Shown here piece after piece: positions 57,592-64,000 of a stretch of 64,000 nt of DNA (positions within the stretch are counted from its first letter, which is position 1; every line of letters starts with the position of its first letter). The notes under the pieces are model-generated. The model searched no databases. It was given only the letters and a program-made list of their open reading frames with translations, and was not told the origin of the DNA. The translations under genes were made by a program, and so were the position numbers. The stretch comes from Nocardioides nematodiphilus (lineage in GTDB: Bacteria > Actinomycetota > Actinomycetes > Propionibacteriales > Nocardioidaceae): contig NZ_JAIWOY010000014.1 in assembly GCF_020216525.1 (NCBI RefSeq), positions 1 to 64,000 of the forward strand, read 5' to 3'.

Positions 57592-58242
57592 TCAGTACGC
57601 GACGGCGAACCGCACGCGCCGATGAGCCGGCGCGACCACCTCGTCGACGACGGCGAGACCGAAGTCGGCCCCGGAGATGAAGGACTCCCCCGCCGCATCG
57701 CTCAGCAGCACGTCCCCACCAGCGCGGTAGCTGCCGGTCGCCTCCCCGGGCGCATAGGCGCCGAAGCCTGCGGCCGGGCTCACGTAGAACCAGTCCAGGG
57801 AGGAGTCCGACGCCTGCAGGTCTGCGAGCACCGCGGTCAGCTCGAGCGCCTCGCCCTTGAACTCGGCCGGGAACCCCTCGGTGTCCACCAGCCGCGGCCC
57901 CCCGTCAGCCACCTGCAGCGAGCCTGCGCCCCCGACCACACCGAGGCGTACGCCCTTCTTCGCAGCCTCGTCGGCGATCGCGCCGTACAGCTCCCGCAGC
58001 CGGCCCGGAGCACCGAGGTCCCCACGCGGGGCGAGGGTGGCGATCACGGCGTCGGCCCCCTCCAGCGCCGAGCCCAGGACCGCAGCATCGGTGAGGTCGC
58101 CGGTGCGGTACTCGACGCCCGCGATCGGCGACTGAGGCAGGGAGCGGCTGTAGCTGACGGCGCGGAGTCCGCGGGCCGCCGCGGCGGCGAGGATGTTGCC
58201 TCCGGCGTATCCGGTTCCGCCCAGAACGATCAAAGTAGTCAT
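57592..58242 (-). CDS. NAD(P)H-binding NmrA/SDR a-type reductase
   Basis: 216 aa. LIVLGGTGYAGGNILAAAAARGLRAVSYSR is the Rossmann motif, and VEYRTGDLTDAAVLGSALEGADAVIATLAPRGDL is typical of NAD(P)H-binding YwnB/AzoB-like proteins. SLDWFYVSPAAGFGAYAPGEATGSYRAGGD follows. Divergent from an HxlR regulator, a pairing known for quinone or diamide stress responses. Confidence 0.9.
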   Translation of the reverse strand: MTTLIVLGGTGYAGGNILAAAAARGLRAVSYSRSLPQSPIAGVEYRTGDLTDAAVLGSALEGADAVIATLAPRGDLGAPGRLRELYGAIADEAAKKGVRLGVVGGAGSLQVADGGPRLVDTEGFPAEFKGEALELTAVLADLQASDSSLDWFYVSPAAGFGAYAPGEATGSYRAGGDVLLSDAAGESFISGADFGLAVVDEVVAPAHRRVRFAVAY

Positions 58243-58257
58243 ATAGTCACCGTAGGA

Positions 58258-58290
58258 GAGTCAGTCACTTTCCGTAAGTAGGCACTTTGC
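58258..58290. promoter_or_regulatory. putative HxlR operator
   Basis: ACTT-TCCGT-AAGT at 58267-58279, with flanking GTCACTTT and GGCACTTT repeats, lies between the divergent NmrA-like and HxlR genes. HxlR/YodB-type sites commonly contain an ACTT/AAGT dyad. Confidence 0.4.
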
Positions 58291-58319
58291 CGTGCCCCAC
58301 GCACCCCGAGGTAACCGCC

Positions 58320-58670
58320 GTGACCCACCCCGCCTGGGACCCGTACGTCCGCGACTGTCCGACCCGCCAGGTCCTCGATCGCATCGGCGACCGCTGGACG
58401 GTGCTGGTCATCGGGGCCGTGAGCGACGGCCCTACCCGGTTCTCCGAGATCGCCCGCCGGGTGCAGGGCATCTCCCAGAAGATGCTCACCCAGACGCTGC
58501 GCGCCCTGGAGAGCGACGGCTTGGTGACGCGCACCGTCCATCCCGAGATCCCGCCGCGCGTGGAGTACGAGCTGACCGACCTCGGCCACTCGCTGCGCGT
58601 GCCCCTGCGAGCGCTCGAGGAGTGGGCGACCACCCACATCGAGCAGATCCTCGCCGCCCGATCCGCCTGA
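58320..58670 (+). CDS. HxlR family regulator
   Basis: 116 aa from a GTG with GAGG 8 nt upstream. CPTRQVLDRIGDRWTVLVIGAVSDGPTRFSEIARRVQGISQKMLTQTLRALESDGLVTR is the HxlR winged helix. The N-terminal Cys (RDCPTRQVL) is the position used for redox sensing in HypR/YodB. Divergent from the NmrA-like reductase. Confidence 0.93.
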   Translation: MTHPAWDPYVRDCPTRQVLDRIGDRWTVLVIGAVSDGPTRFSEIARRVQGISQKMLTQTLRALESDGLVTRTVHPEIPPRVEYELTDLGHSLRVPLRALEEWATTHIEQILAARSA

Positions 58671-58676
58671 GCGCGC

Positions 58677-59663
58677 TCAGGTGGCCGTGTCGAACATCGC
58701 GGCCAGCGCGGCGTCCGAGGCGCGCAGCGCGTCCCGGTCGTACGTCACCCCGCTGGCGAGGAGCTCGTCGGCACCGGTGCGCTCGACCAGCTCCGCGATC
58801 CGGGAGGCGACCGACGTCGGCGTGCCGGCGATCGTCCGCGCCTGAGCGGCGGCGACCTGCTCCAGGACCCGTGACCCGAGCGCAGGGGCGCCGAGCTGGT
58901 CCTTGATCCGACCGATCGGCTCCAGCGGCGCGAAGGAGCCGGTCTGCCGGCTGCGGGCCGTCGCCCACGCCTCCGGGAGCGCCAGGTCACGGGCCTCGTC
59001 CTCGGTGTCGGCGACGAGCACATCGGCGGCCAGCACCACCCGTGGAGCCCCGTCGCCGGTGAAGCCCGCGCGGTAGGAGCGCAGCACGTCGTCGAGCCCT
59101 GGCTCGGCGAGAATCGGGCCGCCGATCACGACGGACAGCCCGAGCGCCGCGGCGATCTCGACGCCACGGCCGGTGGCGAGCAGGAACAGCGGGATCGGAG
59201 CGGCGGCGACCGGGCGGGCGGTGACCGGGGCCGTGCGGTCCAGGTAGCTCGCCAGCTCCCGGACGTCGTCGGCGAAGGTGTCCGGGCCCTCGGCGTCGTG
59301 CCGCAGCGCCCGCCGGACGGGCGCGGTGAAGCCGAGCGAGCGGCCGAGCCCCAGGTCGATCCGACCCGGGTGCAGCGCGGCCAGCATCAGGAACTGCTCG
59401 GCGACGACGAGGGGCTGGTGGTTCGGCAGCATCACCCCGCCGGAGCCCAGCCTGATCGTGGAGGTCGCGGCGCCGATCGCGGCGAGGAGGACGGCCGGCG
59501 CACCCGACGCGATGCCCGGCACCGCGTGATGCTCAGCCACCCAGAACCGGTGATACCCCAGCCGCTCGGCATCCTGCGCCCGCTCCACCGTGTGCCGCAG
59601 CGCCTCGCCGTCCGCGAAGCCGTCGCGCGTACGCGACCGGTCGAGGAGGGACAGAGTGACCAC
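58677..59663 (-). CDS. LLM class flavin-dependent oxidoreductase
   Basis: 328 aa from a GTG. LSLLDRSRTRDGFADGEALRHTVERAQDAERLGYHRFWVAEHHAVPGIASGAPAVLLAAIGAAT and LGSGGVMLPNHQPLVVAEQFLMLAALHPGRIDLGLGRS are the hallmarks of the luciferase-like MsnO8-type alkanal monooxygenase branch. It uses FMNH2 or F420H2. Convergent with the HxlR gene 6 bp away. Confidence 0.92.
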   Translation of the reverse strand: MVTLSLLDRSRTRDGFADGEALRHTVERAQDAERLGYHRFWVAEHHAVPGIASGAPAVLLAAIGAATSTIRLGSGGVMLPNHQPLVVAEQFLMLAALHPGRIDLGLGRSLGFTAPVRRALRHDAEGPDTFADDVRELASYLDRTAPVTARPVAAAPIPLFLLATGRGVEIAAALGLSVVIGGPILAEPGLDDVLRSYRAGFTGDGAPRVVLAADVLVADTEDEARDLALPEAWATARSRQTGSFAPLEPIGRIKDQLGAPALGSRVLEQVAAAQARTIAGTPTSVASRIAELVERTGADELLASGVTYDRDALRASDAALAAMFDTAT

Positions 59664-59730
59664 GTGGGCACAACGCGTGGGCGCGTCACGTGTTCCCGGA
59701 CCGGTGTGGGCGCGTGGGGGCCGGTGGGGC

Positions 59731-60303
59731 TCAGCGGCGCACGCGGTGGCGCTGCAGCAGGACGCCGGAGGCGCAGGTGCGGCTCTCGACGAGCTCGAGA
59801 TCGACCTGGGGACCACCCGGGGCGAAGTACGGCGTGCCTCCGCCGAGGAGGGTCGGGTGGATGCGCGGGGCGTACTCGTCGATCAGGCCGAGCGCCGCCG
59901 CCTCGTGGGCGAGCTCGGGGCCACCGATCGCGATGTCACCGTCGCCGCCCTCGGCGCCCTCGCGCAGGGCGACGATCTCCTCGGCGAGCGGTCGCGTCGC
60001 GAGCCGGGTGTTGCTGCCCTCGACCGAGGTGAGCGAGCGGGAGAAGACGACCTTCGGCAGCGCCTGCCACACCAGGGCGAACTCGCGCTCGGCGTCGTCG
60101 AGCTCCGGGTTCTCCTCGGCGCCCTCCCAGAACAGCATCGTCTCGTAGAGCCGCCGGCCCAGGAGGTGGACGCTCAGCCCGCGCACCTGCTGGAGCGCGT
60201 GGTCGAAGACCTCCTCGTCGGGCACACTCCAGTCGAAGCGCCCGTCCGGCCCCATGGCGTAGCCGTCGAGTGAGACACCCATCGCGTAGGTCAACCGCCG
60301 CAT
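59731..60303 (-). CDS. dihydrofolate reductase family protein (RibD_C fold)
   Basis: 190 aa. MRRLTYAMGVSLDGYAMGPDGRFDWSVPDEEVF and IAIGGPELAHEAAALGLIDEYAPRIHPTLLGGGTPYF are the YwjB/YyaP-like RibD C-terminal signature. A reductase of unknown substrate, not a true folate reductase. Confidence 0.92.
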   Translation of the reverse strand: MRRLTYAMGVSLDGYAMGPDGRFDWSVPDEEVFDHALQQVRGLSVHLLGRRLYETMLFWEGAEENPELDDAEREFALVWQALPKVVFSRSLTSVEGSNTRLATRPLAEEIVALREGAEGGDGDIAIGGPELAHEAAALGLIDEYAPRIHPTLLGGGTPYFAPGGPQVDLELVESRTCASGVLLQRHRVRR

Positions 60304-60360
60304 GACTCGATCATGCCGCAGGCGCGGGTCCGTGCGGAACGGCTGCAGCGAGCTGCTCTG

Positions 60361-60798
60361 TCAGCTCTTCGCGAGATCCTGGGCGAACATGACGAGGATG
60401 CCGCTCGGACCGCGCAGATAGGTGAGCTTGTAGACGTCCTCGTACGTCGCGACGCCGCGCAGCGGGTGGCAGCCATGCCGGGCGGCGATCGCCAGTGCCT
60501 CCTCGATGTCGTCGACCTGGAACGCGACCCGATGCATCCCGATCTCGTGCGGGCGCGTCGGCTCGGTTTCGATCGCGTCGGGATGGAGGTACTCGAAGAG
60601 CTCGAGGCGGCCCTCGCCGTCGGGCGTCTGCAGCATCGCGATCCGGGCGTGGTTGCCATCGAGACCGACCGCGGTGTCGGCCCACTCCCCGCTCACCTCG
60701 GCCCGGCCCAGGACGGGCAGGCCGAGGTCGGTGAAGAACGCGATCGTGGCGTCGAGGTCGCGCACGGCGATGCCGACGTTCTCGAGCTTGATGGGCAT
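60361..60798 (-). CDS. VOC family protein (glyoxalase/bleomycin-type)
   Basis: 145 aa. IKLENVGIAVRDLDATIAFFTDLGLPVLGRAEVSGEWAD, GEGRLELFEYLHP and HRVAFQVDDIEEALAIAARHGC form two VOC modules with metal ligands. Divergent from a second HxlR regulator, suggesting an electrophile or aldehyde defence role. Confidence 0.9.
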   Translation of the reverse strand: MPIKLENVGIAVRDLDATIAFFTDLGLPVLGRAEVSGEWADTAVGLDGNHARIAMLQTPDGEGRLELFEYLHPDAIETEPTRPHEIGMHRVAFQVDDIEEALAIAARHGCHPLRGVATYEDVYKLTYLRGPSGILVMFAQDLAKS

Positions 60799-60867
60799 GG
60801 TCCCACCGTAAGACAGGCAGTCGATACCGTTCCGTGACGGCATCCGCACCGCTCCCGGGAGGGCCCG

Positions 60868-61227
60868 ATGGGCAAGGCGTACAACATCATGTCCGCGACG
60901 TGCGTCAGCCGCGTCGTACTGCACCGGATCGGCGCGCGCTGGACGGTCTTCATCGTCAACGCTCTCGAGGCCGGGCCGATGCGCTTCACCCAGCTCAAGG
61001 CGCACATCCGCGGCATCACCCCCAAGGCGCTCACCGAGACCCTGCGCGCCCTGGAGACTGACGGGCTGATCAGCCGCACCGATCTGGGCGGCAACCCGCC
61101 CCACGTCGAGTACGCGCTCACCGACCTGGGCCGCTCGCTCCTCGTCCCGCTGCGCGCGGTGCGCCAGTGGGCCGAGACCCACGTCCCTGAGATCACCGCA
61201 GCGCGCGAGCGGGCGGCGTCCCGCTAG
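60868..61227 (+). CDS. HxlR family regulator
   Basis: 119 aa. ATCVSRVVLHRIGARWTVFIVNALEAGPMRFTQLKAHIRGITPKALTETLRALETDGLISR is the winged helix and VEYALTDLGRSLLVPLRAVRQWAE closes the domain. GGGAGGG precedes the ATG. It is similar in design to the HxlR gene 2.5 kb earlier but not a recent duplicate (N-terminus and wing differ). Likely regulates the divergent VOC gene. Confidence 0.9.
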   Translation: MGKAYNIMSATCVSRVVLHRIGARWTVFIVNALEAGPMRFTQLKAHIRGITPKALTETLRALETDGLISRTDLGGNPPHVEYALTDLGRSLLVPLRAVRQWAETHVPEITAARERAASR

Positions 61228-61364
61228 CCCGCGGCGGCTGCTCCGCCGTTCCGCACTCACCCGCTCTTTACCTTGACGGGGTGCGCCATGGTTCGGTTCC
61301 ATACCGGTATAGCACCGGAGGAGGCCACGGCGAGACGTTCGGCGGACCCGGGCATCGACGCCCA

Positions 61365-61381
61365 GGAGACATGGCGTCTCC
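61365..61381 (-). terminator. weak hairpin downstream of the GNAT gene
   Basis: GGAGAC-ATGGC-GTCTCC lies 44 nt after the acetyltransferase stop. The rest of the gap 61228-61424 shows only a small ATACCGGTAT palindrome and no gene. Confidence 0.35.
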
Positions 61382-61424
61382 CGTGTCTCGAGAACCGGTC
61401 CTTCGCCGATCTGAGGTCCGGCGC

Positions 61425-61892
61425 TCAGACCGGCCGGGTCATGAACGTGCTGTGCGGGTCGGGCCGATAGCTCCCGAAGGGCTCGCACTCGACGAAGCCG
61501 TGCTTGGCATAGAGCGCGCGGGCCGGGGCGAAGAAGTCCGCGCTGCCGGTCTCGAGCGAGAGCCGCTCGACGCCGCGCTCGCGGGCGTCGGCGAGGACGT
61601 GGCGCAGCAACGCCGTCGCGATCCCGGCGCCGCGATGCGCCGGGTCGGTCCGCATGCTCTTCAGCTCCTCGTGGGCACGGTCCAGTGCCGAGAGCGCTGC
61701 CGTGCCGACCAGTCGACCGCCGGTCGTGGCCGTCCACAGCCGTACGCCGGGTCGCTGCAGCGCAGCGATGTCGAGGGCATGGCGGCTGTCTTCCGGGGCG
61801 GTCGGGGCCAGGTCGTCCAGGTGGGCCTGGAGGAAGGCGCGCAGGCCCTCGTTCTCGAAGTCGGCGCGCTCGATCTCCAGGACGTGGCTCAT
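61425..61892 (-). CDS. GNAT family N-acetyltransferase
   Basis: 155 aa. ELKSMRTDPAHRGAGIATALLRHVLADARERGVERLSLETGSADFFAPARALYAKHGFVECEPFGSYRPDPHSTFMTR shows the acetyl-CoA loop RGAGIAT and the C-terminal motif B. It resembles YedL-type small amino-acid or antibiotic acetylases. Start ATG at 61892 was chosen. The substrate is unknown. Confidence 0.92.
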   Translation of the reverse strand: MSHVLEIERADFENEGLRAFLQAHLDDLAPTAPEDSRHALDIAALQRPGVRLWTATTGGRLVGTAALSALDRAHEELKSMRTDPAHRGAGIATALLRHVLADARERGVERLSLETGSADFFAPARALYAKHGFVECEPFGSYRPDPHSTFMTRPV

Positions 61893-61970
61893 GGGGCCAT
61901 CGTTCCAGGGTCCGGGTGGCGGCCGTCCACGACGCTCCCGCCGGACCAGGAAACCCGGTCGCGCCCGGCA

Positions 61971-62249
61971 CCCTACGTCTGGCACTCCCATCCCGACTCC
62001 GACGAGCTGTTCCTGGTGGTCGACGGCAGCCTCGACATCCGCCTCCGTACGGGCGACTCGGAGGCGGTCGTGACCCTCGGACCGCACGACCTCTATGTCG
62101 TGCCGAAGGGCATCGAGCACTGCCCGGTGTCAGGGACGGGTGCCTCGGTCCTCCTCATCGAGCTTGCCGGGACGCTGAGCACGGGCGACTTCGCCGGTGA
62201 GGTGCCCGCACACACCACCTCCACCACGGGGGAGGAAGCCTCCTCGTGA
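61971..62249 (+). pseudogene. cupin-domain protein, N-terminally truncated
   Basis: PYVWHSHPDSDELFLVVDGSLDIRLRTGDSEAVVTLGPHDLYVVPKGIEHCPVSGTG is an intact cupin metal-binding core with both His blocks. About 30 residues that precede the HSHPD motif in relatives are missing, and no start codon with an SD lies in frame upstream. The nearest in-frame GTG (61884) lies antisense to the acetyltransferase start. It could be a remnant or a leader-less short cupin. Confidence 0.55.
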
Positions 62250-62291
62250 CGTCGTTGCGCGCCTGACGCAGGGGCGACGTCCGAGGAGAGC

Positions 62292-62432
62292 TCAGTCGTG
62301 CTGCTCCAGCGGCGTGAGGGGCGCGGCACCCCGCGGCGTGAGCGGCTCGCACGCGTCGATCCGCTCACGCAGCTCGTCGCGCAGTGGCGTCGTGACAGCC
62401 TGGATCGCACTCCCGATCAAGCCAGAGACCGC
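62292..62432 (-). pseudogene. C-terminal gene fragment of unknown family
   Basis: In this frame the minus strand reads AVSGLIGSAIQAV, RDELRERIDACEPLTPRG and a normal stop after PLTPLEQHD. It looks like the C-terminus of a real protein, with no start and no upstream domain. It begins just after the SRPBCC stop. Family not recognised. It could be a short unidentified ORF. Confidence 0.35.
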
Positions 62433-62439
62433 CAACGGG

Positions 62440-62910
62440 TCAGCGGCTGACCTCGACCGCCGACCTGATCGCCTCGAGGGTCTCGCTCATCCCGGACCGC
62501 AGCGTCTGGGTGAAGGACACGTGCCCGCCCAGGAACGCCTCGGTGAGCTCGTGGGACAGGTCGGAGACGCCGTCGGGTGCCTCGCGTCGTTGCGTCAGGC
62601 GTACGCCGGCTGCCGTCGGCTCGAGATCGAAGGACCAGATCGCCCAGTTCTCCTCGACCCGGAACGCCATCCTCCGACCCGGCGCCCAGTCGACGATCTC
62701 GGCATGCGTGGTCCAGGCGAGCTCGCCCTGCTGGTTGCGGTTGGTGAACTGCGCACCGGGCCCGACGTCGTCGAACCCGCTGCGCAGCCGGGTCGAAGTG
62801 ACCTGCGGGCTCCACTCGCTCATCCGGCGCACATCGCTGACCAGCTCCCACACGTGAGGGAGGGGCGCGTGGATCTCGACGGTTGCCTCGAGGATGGGTA
62901 CGGCGTGCAT
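62440..62910 (-). CDS. SRPBCC family protein (polyketide cyclase/START-like)
   Basis: 156 aa. ATVEIHAPLPHVWELVSDVRRMSEWSPQVTSTRL and WSFDLEPTAAGVRLTQRREAPDG mark the SRPBCC ligand-binding fold. The cavity probably binds a hydrophobic small molecule. The gene stands alone among remnants on both sides. Confidence 0.88.
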   Translation of the reverse strand: MHAVPILEATVEIHAPLPHVWELVSDVRRMSEWSPQVTSTRLRSGFDDVGPGAQFTNRNQQGELAWTTHAEIVDWAPGRRMAFRVEENWAIWSFDLEPTAAGVRLTQRREAPDGVSDLSHELTEAFLGGHVSFTQTLRSGMSETLEAIRSAVEVSR

Positions 62911-62912
62911 CA

Positions 62913-63053
62913 GGCGCCGCCGATCCTGCCGAGGCGGCCTTCCGCCTCGACGCGTTCCTCGAGGCCGGCAACAACCGGCGTGGCCTCTTCTGGGACGACG
63001 CCGAGCTGGACCGTGCTCGAGACCTCGCTCGCGAGCTCATCGACAAGACCTGA
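62913..63053 (+). pseudogene. C-terminal gene fragment
   Basis: One plus-strand frame reads DPAEAAFRLDAFLEAGNNRRGLFWDDAELDRARDLARELIDKT and a stop, GC3-rich and protein-like, but no start codon exists in frame upstream. It is probably the truncated 3' end of a former gene whose front has been lost. The stop is 28 bp before the metallophosphoesterase start. Confidence 0.4.
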
Positions 63054-63081
63054 GTCCCGGTCCGCCGGTAGCGTCGCCGGG

Positions 63082-63849
63082 GTGACGACGATCGCCGCCT
63101 TCTCCGACGTACACGGCAACACTCCGGCCCTGCGGGCCGTGCTCGACGCGATCGCCGACCTCGGGTCCGACATCATCGTCAACCTCGGGGACATCGCCTC
63201 CGGCGGCGTCGATCCGCGGGGGACCCTGGACGTGCTGCGCGCCCGTACGGACATCGTCACGGTGAAGGGGAACCACGAGCGACAGCTGCTGACCCGGCCA
63301 CGCGCGTCGATGAGCCGCTCGGACCAGCTGGCCTACGACGTCCTGGGCGACGATGACCGCGCCTGGCTCGACGCCCTGCCGACGCGGTCGGAGCCGACCG
63401 ACGGGGTGCTGGCCTTCCACGGCAGTCCGTCCGACGACCTGTGCTACCTCCTCGAGACGGTCGACGTCACGGCCGCGAACGCACTGCGCGAGGCGACCGA
63501 CGCGGAGGTGCTGGAGCGGCTCGGCGACGACGCCGGTCGCTTCCGACTGCACCTGTGCGGTCACACCCATCTCCAGCGGACCAGGGCGCTCCCCGGCGGG
63601 GCGCTGGTCGTCAATCCCGGCAGCGTCGGCTGGCCCGCCTACACGGACGATCATCCGGCACCGCACGCCGTCGAGGCCGGTACGCCCCACGCCCGTTTCA
63701 GCACCGCCACCCGTCGGGACGACGGCGCCTGGACGGTGAGCGAGCACGCGATCGCGTACGACGTCGACGAGGCCGTCGCGCTCGCCGAGAGCAACCAGCG
63801 CCCCGATGTCGCGTACGCGCTGCGCACCGGGCTCGTCGCCCGGCAGTAG
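63082..63849 (+). CDS. metallophosphoesterase (YfcE/CpdA-like calcineurin fold)
   Basis: 255 aa from a GTG. Metal motifs in order: FSDVHGN (DxH), IIVNLGDIASGG (GD), VKGNHERQL (GNHE), LAFHGSP and LCGHTHLQ (GHTH) are complete. It hydrolyses phosphodiesters or phosphomonoesters, with the substrate not predictable. Cytoplasmic. Confidence 0.93.
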   Translation: MTTIAAFSDVHGNTPALRAVLDAIADLGSDIIVNLGDIASGGVDPRGTLDVLRARTDIVTVKGNHERQLLTRPRASMSRSDQLAYDVLGDDDRAWLDALPTRSEPTDGVLAFHGSPSDDLCYLLETVDVTAANALREATDAEVLERLGDDAGRFRLHLCGHTHLQRTRALPGGALVVNPGSVGWPAYTDDHPAPHAVEAGTPHARFSTATRRDDGAWTVSEHAIAYDVDEAVALAESNQRPDVAYALRTGLVARQ

Positions 63850-63866
63850 CCGCTACCGCGCAGCGA

Positions 63867-64000
63867 TCAGTGGCTGCGCCCGACGTGCGTACAGATGCAG
63901 ACCTTGTTGCCCTGCGCGTCCGCGAGCACGACGAACCGCGGCGCGTCCGTGTCGCTGACGACACGGCCGCCCGCAGCCACGGCCGCGTCGATCCGCTCCT
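63867..64000 (-). CDS. VOC family protein, C-terminus only (runs off the window)
   Basis: The last about 44 codons read ERIDAAVAAGGRVVSDTDAPRFVVLADAQGNKVCICTHVGRSH. The VVLADAQGNKVCICT block is the common end of actinobacterial VOC/glyoxalase-like proteins. The body lies beyond the window end. Confidence 0.7.
   Translation of the reverse strand, partial: ERIDAAVAAGGRVVSDTDAPRFVVLADAQGNKVCICTHVGRSH

Noticed and set aside
61228..61424. Possible small gene after the second HxlR gene
   Set aside because: The frames are short and have no SD or recognisable sequence. Only weak hairpins are present.

Overview
This window is chromosomal DNA of a high-GC actinobacterium. Codon use is strongly G/C-ending, GTG starts and 4-bp ATGA/GTGA stop-start overlaps are common, and the gene content (bacterial proteasome activator, TB7.3-like biotinyl protein, deazaflavin-type Ddn reductase, mycothiol-type TIGR03086 protein, DUF6457) points to the Nocardioidaceae, most likely Nocardioides or a close relative. 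The genus is an inference; no rRNA is present.

1-9.5 kb: a leftward operon runs cytochrome P450 (CYP151-like), 3Fe-4S ferredoxin, ferredoxin reductase, glutamine-synthetase-like gamma-glutamylamide ligase, solute-binding-like protein, class I glutamine amidotransferase-type gamma-glutamyl hydrolase and aldehyde dehydrogenase (cut by the window edge). A GntR regulator, a coupled Cache-domain protein and an APC permease follow. The set fits uptake of an amine, probably a secondary or cyclic amine such as pyrrolidine or piperidine, P450 ring opening or N-dealkylation, and gamma-glutamylated processing to an amino acid. A perfect 9-4-9 palindrome sits on the P450 promoter.

9.5-18.1 kb: a leftward type IV pilus operon (pilA, pilT, pilB, pilC, two minor pilins, a large PilX-like protein, pilD). 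No pilM/N/O is in the window.

18.2-20.7 kb: three tRNA genes (Arg-ACG, Ser-GCT, Ser-TGA), two strong terminators, a PH-like membrane protein, a degenerate nucleotidyltransferase fused to a winged helix, and a stand-alone biotin attachment protein. A 60-bp periodic palindromic array fills the gap before the next convergent gene (20.69-20.89 kb).

20.9-36.6 kb: housekeeping and metabolic genes: membrane protein, nitrilase-type amidohydrolase, MobA-like/DUF6457 pair, quinone oxidoreductase, proteasome activator, chromate transporter, acyltransferase, fatty-acyl-CoA synthetase, a second P450 with divergent TetR, secreted HAD phosphatase, PutA, Ddn-type reductase and NUDIX hydrolase.

36.6-40.1 kb: a scar holding a deleted tannase remnant and an MFS C-terminal remnant, then the DUF1800/DUF1501 secreted pair.

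40.1-64 kb: an accessory stretch of one-component regulators (TetR, MarR, MerR, HxlR, CsoR) mostly paired with oxidoreductases, hydrolases or drug exporters, often divergent around visible operators. It includes a copper module (copA, copZ, csoR with its operator), a hydrolase with its oxyanion-hole segment deleted, a frameshifted YjbR gene, several truncated remnants, and a second palindromic array between the convergent MFS and copA genes (54.51-54.68 kb). The two arrays differ in sequence but share one design: a short motif in alternating orientation, a spacing near 60 bp, and filling of a convergent intergenic gap. They are the most unusual structures here.
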